DNA of 34,740 bases from Tritrichomonas musculus (taxonomy: Eukaryota > Parabasalia > Tritrichomonadida > Tritrichomonadidae), in the NCBI GenBank assembly GCA_039105265.1, contig JAPFFF010000166.1:1-34740 (forward strand), read 5' to 3'. Below are positions 1 through 10,000 of this stretch, one piece after another (the stretch's first letter is position 1; each line of letters starts with the position of its first letter). The position numbers were made by a program, and so were the translations under genes. The notes beneath the pieces were generated by a model. It was not told where the DNA came from. It worked only from the letters and a program-made list of their open reading frames with translations, and searched no databases.

Positions 1-37
1 ATTGAGATTAAGCTTTAATTTTTACTGATTTTACTTA

Positions 38-47
38 ATTTCGAAAT
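38..47. other. Conserved palindrome ATTTCGAAAT in every monomer (M1 shown)
   Basis: This perfect 10-bp inverted repeat is present in every complete monomer I examined, including both deleted ones, and no variable site falls inside it. A second CG follows directly at monomer positions 48-49. A dyad repeated every 131 bp could bind a dimeric protein, but no known binding motif is identified. Conservation may simply reflect homogenisation of the array. Confidence 0.7.
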
Positions 48-112
48 CGTTTATAATTATCTTACAAAAGTGTTTGAGATTTGTGTTTTATTTAACTCTG
101 TTCACTTGTGAG

Positions 113-120
113 AAACGTTT
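113..120. other. Variable palindrome AAACGTTT in the monomer tail (M1 shown)
   Basis: The 8-bp dyad is present in tails 1, 2, 3 and 5 and is destroyed in tail 4, where the same positions read AAATGTTA. One of the two changes is CG to TG, the change expected from deamination of a methylated cytosine. The other, T to A at position 120, is linked to it in every copy. The site therefore divides monomers into with-dyad and without-dyad classes, the latter regularly spaced in the right domain. Confidence 0.65.
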
Positions 121-1704
121 GAATAGGAATAATTGATATTGCGATTTAATTTTTACTGATTTTACTTAATTTCGAAATCGTTTTTAATTATCTTACAAAA
201 GTGTTTGAGATTTGTGTTTTATTTAACTCTGTTCACTTGTGAGAAACGTTTGAATAGGAATAATTGATATTGCGATTTAATTTTTACTGATTTTACTTAA
301 TTTCGAAATCGTTTTTTAATTATCTTACAAAAGTGTTTGAGATTTGTGTTTTATTTAACTCTGTTCACTTGTGAGAAACGTTTGAATAAGAATAATTGAT
401 ATTGCGATTTAATCTTTATTGATTTTACTTAATTTCGAAATCGTTTTTAATTATCTTACAAAAGTGTTTGAGATTTGTGTTTTATTTAACTCTGTTCATT
501 TGTGAGAAATGTTAGAATAAGAATAACTGAGATTAAGCTTTAATTTTTACTGATTTTACTTAATTTCGAAATCGTTTTTAATTATCTTACAAAAGTGTTT
601 GAGATTTGTGTTTTATTTAACTCTGTTCATTTGTGAGAAACGTTTGAATAAGAATAATTGAGATTAAGCTTTAATTTTTACTGATTTTACTTAATTTCGA
701 AATCGTTTATAATTATCTTACAAAAGTGTTTGAGATTTGTGTTTTATTTAACTCTGTTCACTTGTGAGAAACGTTTGAATAAGAATAATTGATATTGCGA
801 TTTAATCTTTATTGATTTTACTTAATTTCGAAATCGTTTTTAATTATCTTACAAAAGTGTTTGAGATTTGTGTTTTATTTAACTCTGTTCATTTGTGAGA
901 AATGTTAGAATAAGAATAACTGAGATTAAGCTTTAATTTTTACTGATTTTACTTAATTTCGAAATCGTTTTTAATTATCTTACAAAAGTGTTTGAGATTT
1001 GTGTTTTATTTAACTCTGTTCATTTGTGAGAAACGTTTGAATAAGAATAACTGAGATTAAGCTTTAATTTTTACTGATTTTACTTAATTTCGAAATCGTT
1101 TATAATTATCTTACAAAAGTGTTTGAGATTTGTGTTTTATTTAACTCTGTTCACTTGTGAGAAACGTTTGAATAAGAATAATTGATATTGCGATTTAATC
1201 TTTATTGATTTTACTTAATTTCGAAATCGTTTATAATTATCTTACAAAAGTGTTTGAGATTTGTGTTTTATTTAACTCTGTTCATTTGTGAGAAATGTTA
1301 GAATAAGAATAACTGAGATTAAGCTTTAATTTTTACTGATTTTACTTAATTTCGAAATCGTTTTTAATTATCTTACAAAAGTGTTTGAGATTTGTGTTTT
1401 ATTTAACTCTGTTCATTTGTGAGAAACGTTTGAATAAGAATAACTGAGATTAAGCTTTAATTTTTACTGATTTTACTTAATTTCGAAATCGTTTATAATT
1501 ATCTTACAAAAGTGTTTGAGATTTGTGTTTTATTTAACTCTGTTCACTTGTGAGAAACGTTTGAATAGGAATAATTGATATTGCGATTTAATTTTTACTG
1601 ATTTTACTTAATTTCGAAATCGTTTTTAATTATCTTACAAAAGTGTTTGAGATTTGTGTTTTATTTAACTCTGTTCACTTGTGAGAAACGTTTGAATAGG
1701 AATA

Positions 1705-2752
1705 ATTGAGATTAAGCTTTAATTTTTACTGATTTTACTTAATTTCGAAATCGTTTATAATTATCTTACAAAAGTGTTTGAGATTTATGTTTTATTTAAC
1801 TCTGTTCACTTGTGAGAAACGTTTGAATAAGAATAATTGATATTGCGATTTAATCTTTATTGATTTTACTTAATTTCGAAATCGTTTATAATTATCTTAC
1901 AAAAGTGTTTGAGATTTGTGTTTTATTTAACTCTGTTCACTTGTGAGAAACGTTTGAATAGGAATAATTGAGATTAAGCTTTAATTTTTACTGATTTTAC
2001 TTAATTTCGAAATCGTTTATAATTATCTTACAAAAGTGTTTGAGATTTGTGTTTTATTTAACTCTGTTCACTTGTGAGAAACGTTTGAATAGGAATAATT
2101 GATATTGCGATTTAATTTTTACTGATTTTACTTAATTTCGAAATCGTTTTTAATTATCTTACAAAAGTGTTTGAGATTTGTGTTTTATTTAACTCTGTTC
2201 ACTTGTGAGAAACGTTTGAATAAGAATAATTGATATTGCGATTTAATCTTTATTGATTTTACTTAATTTCGAAATCGTTTTTAATTATCTTACAAAAGTG
2301 TTTGAGATTTGTGTTTTATTTAACTCTGTTCACTTGTGAGAAACGTTTGAATAAGAATAATTGATATTGCGATTTAATCTTTATTGATTTTACTTAATTT
2401 CGAAATCGTTTTTAATTATCTTACAAAAGTGTTTGAGATTTGTGTTTTATTTAACTCTGTTCATTTGTGAGAAATGTTAGAATAAGAATAACTGAGATTA
2501 AGCTTTAATTTTTACTGATTTTACTTAATTTCGAAATCGTTTTTAATTATCTTACAAAAGTGTTTGAGATTTGTGTTTTATTTAACTCTGTTCATTTGTG
2601 AGAAACGTTTGAATAAGAATAACTGAGATTAAGCTTTAATTTTTACTGATTTTAATTAATTTCGAAATCGTTTATAATTATCTTACAAAAGTGTTTGAGA
2701 TTTGTGTTTTATTTAACTCTGTTCACTTGTGAGAAACGTTTGAATAGGAATA
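1705..2752. repeat. Higher-order module, copy 1 (8 monomers, M14-M21)
   Basis: Codes: Ha2* Ra1 Ha1 Nt2 Rt2 Rt4 Ht3 Ha1^. This 1,048-bp module starts with an A83-marked monomer and ends with an A34-marked monomer. The same eight-monomer order is found at 10678-11725 and 17208-18255, and a seven-monomer form lacking the Rt2 unit at 5373-6289 and 15656-16572. All five A34 monomers of the window are the last unit of such a module, so the five copies descend from one ancestor. Unlike the other four copies, this one is followed by Na4 instead of Nt2. Confidence 0.88.
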
Positions 2753-3669
2753 ATTGATATTGCGATTTAATTTTTACTGATTTTACTTAATTTCGAAATC
2801 GTTTATAATTATCTTACAAAAGTGTTTGAGATTTGTGTTTTATTTAACTCTGTTCATTTGTGAGAAATGTTAGAATAAGAATAACTGAGATTAAGCTTTA
2901 ATTTTTACTGATTTTACTTAATTTCGAAATCGTTTTTAATTATCTTACAAAAGTGTTTGAGATTTGTGTTTTATTTAACTCTGTTCATTTGTGAGAAACG
3001 TTTGAATAAGAATAACTGAGATTAAGCTTTAATTTTTACTGATTTTACTTAATTTCGAAATCGTTTATAATTATCTTACAAAAGTGTTTGAGATTTGTGT
3101 TTTATTTAACTCTGTTCACTTGTGAGAAACGTTTGAATAGGAATAATTGATATTGCGATTTAATTTTTACTGATTTTACTTAATTTCGAAATCGTTTTTA
3201 ATTATCTTACAAAAGTGTTTGAGATTTGTGTTTTATTTAACTCTGTTCACTTGTGAGAAACGTTTGAATAGGAATAATTGAGATTAAGCTTTAATTTTTA
3301 CTGATTTTACTTAATTTCGAAATCGTTTATAATTATCTTACAAAAGTGTTTGAGATTTATGTTTTATTTAACTCTGTTCACTTGTGAGAAACGTTTGAAT
3401 AAGAATAATTGATATTGCGATTTAATCTTTATTGATTTTACTTAATTTCGAAATCGTTTATAATTATCTTACAAAAGTGTTTGAGATTTGTGTTTTATTT
3501 AACTCTGTTCACTTGTGAGAAACGTTTGAATAGGAATAATTGATATTGCGATTTAATTTTTACTGATTTTACTTAATTTCGAAATCGTTTATAATTATCT
3601 TACAAAAGTGTTTGAGATTTGTGTTTTATTTAACTCTGTTCATTTGTGAGAAATGTTAGAATAAGAATA

Positions 3670-4586
3670 ACTGAGATTAAGCTTTAATTTTTACTGATTT
3701 TACTTAATTTCGAAATCGTTTATAATTATCTTACAAAAGTGTTTGAGATTTGTGTTTTATTTAACTCTGTTCATTTGTGAGAAATGTTAGAATAAGAATA
3801 ACTGAGATTAAGCTTTAATTTTTACTGATTTTACTTAATTTCGAAATCGTTTTTAATTATCTTACAAAAGTGTTTGAGATTTGTGTTTTATTTAACTCTG
3901 TTCATTTGTGAGAAACGTTTGAATAAGAATAACTGAGATTAAGCTTTAATTTTTACTGATTTTACTTAATTTCGAAATCGTTTATAATTATCTTACAAAA
4001 GTGTTTGAGATTTGTGTTTTATTTAACTCTGTTCATTTGTGAGAAATGTTAGAATAAGAATAACTGAGATTAAGCTTTAATTTTTACTGATTTTACTTAA
4101 TTTCGAAATCGTTTATAATTATCTTACAAAAGTGTTTGAGATTTGTGTTTTATTTAACTCTGTTCATTTGTGAGAAACGTTTGAATAGGAATAATTGAGA
4201 TTAAGCTTTAATTTTTACTGATTTTACTTAATTTCGAAATCGTTTATAATTATCTTACAAAAGTGTTTGAGATTTGTGTTTTATTTAACTCTGTTCATTT
4301 GTGAGAAATGTTAGAATAAGAATAACTGAGATTAAGCTTTAATTTTTACTGATTTTACTTAATTTCGAAATCGTTTATAATTATCTTACAAAAGTGTTTG
4401 AGATTTGTGTTTTATTTAACTCTGTTCATTTGTGAGAAACGTTTGAATAGGAATAATTGAGATTAAGCTTTAATTTTTACTGATTTTACTTAATTTCGAA
4501 ATCGTTTATAATTATCTTACAAAAGTGTTTGAGATTTGTGTTTTATTTAACTCTGTTCATTTGTGAGAAATGTTAGAATAAGAATA
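3670..4586. repeat. Dimeric block M29-M35 with a unique tail
   Basis: Codes: Ha4 Ht3 Ha4 Ha5 Ha4 Ha5 Ha4. From 3932 the array alternates with a 262-bp dimer period. Tail 5 (T105 with CGTTTG and G126) occurs only in the two monomers M32 (4063-4193) and M34 (4325-4455) in the whole window, and Ha4 occurs only in this block. Both are new combinations of alleles common elsewhere, so the block looks like a local recombinant followed by a small tandem duplication of the dimer. Confidence 0.88.
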
Positions 4587-6944
4587 ACTGAGATTAAGCT
4601 TTAATTTTTACTGATTTTACTTAATTTCGAAATCGTTTTTAATTATCTTACAAAAGTGTTTGAGATTTGTGTTTTATTTAACTCTGTTCACTTGTGAGAA
4701 ACGTTTGAATAAGAATAACTGAGATTAAGCTTTAATTTTTACTGATTTTACTTAATTTCGAAATCGTTTATAATTATCTTACAAAAGTGTTTGAGATTTG
4801 TGTTTTATTTAACTCTGTTCACTTGTGAGAAACGTTTGAATAAGAATAATTGATATTGCGATTTAATCTTTATTGATTTTACTTAATTTCGAAATCGTTT
4901 ATAATTATCTTACAAAAGTGTTTGAGATTTGTGTTTTATTTAACTCTGTTCATTTGTGAGAAATGTTAGAATAAGAATAACTGAGATTAAGCTTTAATTT
5001 TTACTGATTTTACTTAATTTCGAAATCGTTTTTAATTATCTTACAAAAGTGTTTGAGATTTGTGTTTTATTTAACTCTGTTCATTTGTGAGAAACGTTTG
5101 AATAAGAATAACTGAGATTAAGCTTTAATTTTTACTGATTTTACTTAATTTCGAAATCGTTTATAATTATCTTACAAAAGTGTTTGAGATTTGTGTTTTA
5201 TTTAACTCTGTTCACTTGTGAGAAACGTTTGAATAAGAATAATTGATATTGCGATTTAATCTTTATTGATTTTACTTAATTTCGAAATCGTTTTTAATTA
5301 TCTTACAAAAGTGTTTGAGATTTGTGTTTTATTTAACTCTGTTCACTTGTGAGAAACGTTTGAATAGGAATAATTGAGATTAAGCTTTAATTTTTACTGA
5401 TTTTACTTAATTTCGAAATCGTTTATAATTATCTTACAAAAGTGTTTGAGATTTATGTTTTATTTAACTCTGTTCACTTGTGAGAAACGTTTGAATAAGA
5501 ATAATTGATATTGCGATTTAATCTTTATTGATTTTACTTAATTTCGAAATCGTTTATAATTATCTTACAAAAGTGTTTGAGATTTGTGTTTTATTTAACT
5601 CTGTTCACTTGTGAGAAACGTTTGAATAGGAATAATTGAGATTAAGCTTTAATTTTTACTGATTTTACTTAATTTCGAAATCGTTTATAATTATCTTACA
5701 AAAGTGTTTGAGATTTGTGTTTTATTTAACTCTGTTCACTTGTGAGAAACGTTTGAATAGGAATAATTGATATTGCGATTTAATTTTTACTGATTTTACT
5801 TAATTTCGAAATCGTTTTTAATTATCTTACAAAAGTGTTTGAGATTTGTGTTTTATTTAACTCTGTTCACTTGTGAGAAACGTTTGAATAAGAATAATTG
5901 ATATTGCGATTTAATCTTTATTGATTTTACTTAATTTCGAAATCGTTTTTAATTATCTTACAAAAGTGTTTGAGATTTGTGTTTTATTTAACTCTGTTCA
6001 TTTGTGAGAAATGTTAGAATAAGAATAACTGAGATTAAGCTTTAATTTTTACTGATTTTACTTAATTTCGAAATCGTTTTTAATTATCTTACAAAAGTGT
6101 TTGAGATTTGTGTTTTATTTAACTCTGTTCATTTGTGAGAAACGTTTGAATAAGAATAACTGAGATTAAGCTTTAATTTTTACTGATTTTAATTAATTTC
6201 GAAATCGTTTATAATTATCTTACAAAAGTGTTTGAGATTTGTGTTTTATTTAACTCTGTTCACTTGTGAGAAACGTTTGAATAGGAATAATTGATATTGC
6301 GATTTAATTTTTACTGATTTTACTTAATTTCGAAATCGTTTTTAATTATCTTACAAAAGTGTTTGAGATTTGTGTTTTATTTAACTCTGTTCACTTGTGA
6401 GAAACGTTTGAATAAGAATAATTGATATTGCGATTTAATCTTTATTGATTTTACTTAATTTCGAAATCGTTTTTAATTATCTTACAAAAGTGTTTGAGAT
6501 TTGTGTTTTATTTAACTCTGTTCATTTGTGAGAAATGTTAGATTAAGAATAATTGAGATTAAGCTTTAATTTTTACTGATTTTACTTAATTTCGAAATCG
6601 TTTTTAATTATCTTACAAAAGTGTTTGAGATTTGTGTTTTATTTAACTCTGTTCACTTGTGAGAAACGTTTGAATAAGAATAACTGAGATTAAGCTTTAA
6701 TTTTTACTGATTTTACTTAATTTCGAAATCGTTTATAATTATCTTACAAAAGTGTTTGAGATTTGTGTTTTATTTAACTCTGTTCACTTGTGAGAAACGT
6801 TTGAATAGGAATAATTGAGATTAAGCTTTAATTTTTACTGATTTTACTTAATTTCGAAATCGTTTATAATTATCTTACAAAAGTGTTTGAGATTTATGTT
6901 TTATTTAACTCTGTTCACTTGTGAGAAACGTTTGAATAAGAATA
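4587..6944. repeat. Monomers M36-M53, left mosaic
   Basis: Codes: Ht2 Ha2 Ra4 Ht3 Ha2 Rt1 Ha2* Ra1 Ha1 Nt2 Rt4 Ht3 Ha1^ Nt2 Rt4' Ht2 Ha1 Ha2*. M37-M51 (4718-6682) match M116-M130 (15001-16965) at every variable site except the T123 mark in M50, giving one difference that I could see in 1,965 bp across a distance of 10,283 bp. The block ends at the deleted monomer M54. Confidence 0.9.
5373..6289. repeat. Higher-order module, copy 2 (7 monomers, M42-M48)
   Basis: Codes: Ha2* Ra1 Ha1 Nt2 Rt4 Ht3 Ha1^. This is the short (917 bp) form of the module, lacking the Rt2 unit of copies 1, 3 and 5. It is followed by Nt2, Rt4' and Ht2, a flank also seen in related form after the copies at 10678, 15656 and 17208. 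The duplicated unit may therefore be about ten or eleven monomers long in those four copies. Confidence 0.87.
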
Positions 6945-7009
6945 ATTGATATTGCGATTTAATCTTTATTGATTTTACTTAATTTCGAAATCGTTTTTAA
7001 ATAAGAATA
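6945..7009. repeat. Internally deleted monomer M54 (65 bp)
   Basis: An R-head monomer runs normally to monomer position 56 (base 7000) and resumes at position 123, so 66 bp corresponding to positions 57-122 are missing. The junction TTTTTAA/ATAAG shares only one ambiguous base, so it looks like end joining or a replication jump instead of homologous exchange between monomers. The left breakpoint is the same one used in the deletion in M131. The array continues in register afterwards. Confidence 0.93.
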
Positions 7010-10000
7010 ATTGAGATTAAGCTTTAATTTTTACTGATTTTACTTAATTTCGAAATCGTTTTTAATTATCTTACAAAAGTGTTTGAGATTTGTGTTTTAT
7101 TTAACTCTGTTCACTTGTGAGAAACGTTTGAATAGGAATAATTGATATTGCGATTTAATTTTTACTGATTTTACTTAATTTCGAAATCGTTTATAATTAT
7201 CTTACAAAAGTGTTTGAGATTTGTGTTTTATTTAACTCTGTTCACTTGTGAGAAACGTTTGAATAGGAATAATTGAGATTAAGCTTTAATTTTTACTGAT
7301 TTTACTTAATTTCGAAATCGTTTATAATTATCTTACAAAAGTGTTTGAGATTTGTGTTTTATTTAACTCTGTTCACTTGTGAGAAACGTTTGAATAGGAA
7401 TAATTGAGATTAAGCTTTAATTTTTACTGATTTTACTTAATTTCGAAATCGTTTATAATTATCTTACAAAAGTGTTTGAGATTTGTGTTTTATTTAACTC
7501 TGTTCACTTGTGAGAAACGTTTGAATAGGAATAATTGATATTGCGATTTAATTTTTACTGATTTTACTTAATTTCGAAATCGTTTTTAATTATCTTACAA
7601 AAGTGTTTGAGATTTGTGTTTTATTTAACTCTGTTCACTTGTGAGAAACGTTTGAATAGGAATAATTGAGATTAAGCTTTAATTTTTACTGATTTTACTT
7701 AATTTCGAAATCGTTTATAATTATCTTACAAAAGTGTTTGAGATTTGTGTTTTATTTAACTCTGTTCACTTGTGAGAAACGTTTGAATAAGAATAATTGA
7801 TATTGCGATTTAATCTTTATTGATTTTACTTAATTTCGAAATCGTTTTTAATTATCTTACAAAAGTGTTTGAGATTTGTGTTTTATTTAACTCTGTTCAT
7901 TTGTGAGAAATGTTAGAATAAGAATAACTGAGATTAAGCTTTAATTTTTACTGATTTTACTTAATTTCGAAATCGTTTTTAATTATCTTACAAAAGTGTT
8001 TGAGATTTGTGTTTTATTTAACTCTGTTCATTTGTGAGAAACGTTTGAATAAGAATAATTGAGATTAAGCTTTAATTTTTACTGATTTTACTTAATTTCG
8101 AAATCGTTTATAATTATCTTACAAAAGTGTTTGAGATTTGTGTTTTATTTAACTCTGTTCACTTGTGAGAAACGTTTGAATAAGAATAATTGATATTGCG
8201 ATTTAATCTTTATTGATTTTACTTAATTTCGAAATCGTTTATAATTATCTTACAAAAGTGTTTGAGATTTGTGTTTTATTTAACTCTGTTCATTTGTGAG
8301 AAATGTTAGAATAAGAATAACTGAGATTAAGCTTTAATTTTTACTGATTTTACTTAATTTCGAAATCGTTTTTAATTATCTTACAAAAGTGTTTGAGATT
8401 TGTGTTTTATTTAACTCTGTTCATTTGTGAGAAACGTTTGAATAAGAATAACTGAGATTAAGCTTTAATTTTTACTGATTTTACTTAATTTCGAAATCGT
8501 TTATAATTATCTTACAAAAGTGTTTGAGATTTGTGTTTTATTTAACTCTGTTCACTTGTGAGAAACGTTTGAATAAGAATAATTGATATTGCGATTTAAT
8601 CTTTATTGATTTTACTTAATTTCGAAATCGTTTTTAATTATCTTACAAAAGTGTTTGAGATTTGTGTTTTATTTAACTCTGTTCACTTGTGAGAAACGTT
8701 TGAATAGGAATAATTGAGATTAAGCTTTAATTTTTACTGATTTTACTTAATTTCGAAATCGTTTATAATTATCTTACAAAAGTGTTTGAGATTTGTGTTT
8801 TATTTAACTCTGTTCACTTGTGAGAAACGTTTGAATAAGAATAATTGAGATTAAGCTTTAATTTTTACTGATTTTACTTAATTTCGAAATCGTTTATAAT
8901 TATCTTACAAAAGTGTTTGAGATTTGTGTTTTATTTAACTCTGTTCACTTGTGAGAAACGTTTGAATAGGAATAATTGAGATTAAGCTTTAATTTTTACT
9001 GATTTTACTTAATTTCGAAATCGTTTATAATTATCTTACAAAAGTGTTTGAGATTTGTGTTTTATTTAACTCTGTTCACTTGTGAGAAACGTTTGAATAG
9101 GAATAATTGATATTGCGATTTAATTTTTACTGATTTTACTTAATTTCGAAATCGTTTTTAATTATCTTACAAAAGTGTTTGAGATTTGTGTTTTATTTAA
9201 CTCTGTTCACTTGTGAGAAACGTTTGAATAAGAATAATTGATATTGCGATTTAATCTTTATTGATTTTACTTAATTTCGAAATCGTTTTTAATTATCTTA
9301 CAAAAGTGTTTGAGATTTGTGTTTTATTTAACTCTGTTCACTTGTGAGAAACGTTTGAATAAGAATAATTGAGATTAAGCTTTAATTTTTACTGATTTTA
9401 CTTAATTTCGAAATCGTTTTTAATTATCTTACAAAAGTGTTTGAGATTTGTGTTTTATTTAACTCTGTTCATTTGTGAGAAACGTTTGAATAAGAATAAC
9501 TGAGATTAAGCTTTAATTTTTACTGATTTTACTTAATTTCGAAATCGTTTTTAATTATCTTACAAAAGTGTTTGAGATTTGTGTTTTATTTAACTCTGTT
9601 CACTTGTGAGAAACGTTTGAATAAGAATAATTGATATTGCGATTTAATTTTTACTGATTTTACTTAATTTCGAAATCGTTTTTAATTATCTTACAAAAGT
9701 GTTTGAGATTTGTGTTTTATTTAACTCTGTTCACTTGTGAGAAACGTTTGAATAAGAATAATTGATATTGCGATTTAATCTTTATTGATTTTACTTAATT
9801 TCGAAATCGTTTTTAATTATCTTACAAAAGTGTTTGAGATTTGTGTTTTATTTAACTCTGTTCATTTGTGAGAAATGTTAGAATAAGAATAACTGAGATT
9901 AAGCTTTAATTTTTACTGATTTTACTTAATTTCGAAATCGTTTTTAATTATCTTACAAAAGTGTTTGAGATTTGTGTTTTATTTAACTCTGTTCATTTGT

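Larger units (their letters stand above)
1..131 (+). repeat. Reference monomer M1 (type Ha1)
   Basis: This monomer is used as the coordinate frame for the array. It has 40 A, 59 T, 20 G and 12 C (24% GC), so the given strand is rich in T and G. It contains a HindIII site AAGCTT at 10-15, a 10-bp palindrome ATTTCGAAAT at 38-47 containing a BstBI site, a second CG just after it at 48-49, and an 8-bp palindrome AAACGTTT at 113-120. Two near copies of a 9-base word, TTTTACTGA and TTTTACTTA, lie side by side at 20-37, hinting that the unit itself grew from shorter repeats. The choice of first base is arbitrary. Several linked variants straddle this boundary, so a natural boundary, if any, lies elsewhere, for example in the constant stretch 54-82. 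Confidence 0.9.
1..3669. repeat. Monomers M1-M28, left mosaic
   Basis: Codes in order: Ha1 Nt1 Nt2 Rt4 Ht3 Ha2 Rt4 Ht3 Ha2 Ra4 Ht3 Ha1 Nt1 Ha2* Ra1 Ha1 Nt2 Rt2 Rt4 Ht3 Ha1^ Na4 Ht3 Ha1 Nt1 Ha2* Ra1 Na4. The first part contains a 3-monomer (393 bp) local period, R-4 Ht3 Ha2, repeated three times from 395 to 1573 with slight change (the last copy ends Ha1). M3 (263-394) is 132 bp because the T run at 312-317 has one extra T. The ten monomers M12-M21 (1443-2752) recur as M81-M90 (10416-11725) with the same code at every variable site. The six monomers M22-M27 (2753-3538) match M79-M84 (10154-10939). Confidence 0.9.

Noticed and set aside
40-56. CENP-B box-like sequence starting at TTCG
   Set aside because: The TTCG start matches, but the required A at the next fixed place and the CGGG end are absent in all monomer types, so it does not meet the known box.
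49-59. Bacterial -10 promoter or TATA box (TATAAT within the a-type run)
   Set aside because: Such strings are expected by chance in DNA with about 76% A+T, no -35 partner or gene follows, and t-type monomers lack the string.
103-112. Small hairpin TCAC-TT-GTGA in the tail as a terminator or RNA element
   Set aside because: The stem is only four pairs with a two-base loop, the T105 tails break it, and there is no gene to terminate.
29-136. Open frame of about 35 codons spanning most of the monomer on the given strand
   Set aside because: It has no start codon except a downstream ATG in A83 monomers, ends at a stop in the next monomer, changes frame with each 131-bp step (not a multiple of three) and follows no coding pattern. 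It is a chance gap between stops.
6945-7009. Insertion site of a mobile element at the short monomer M54
   Set aside because: The monomer is only missing sequence; there is no target-site duplication, terminal repeat or foreign DNA, so a simple deletion is sufficient.
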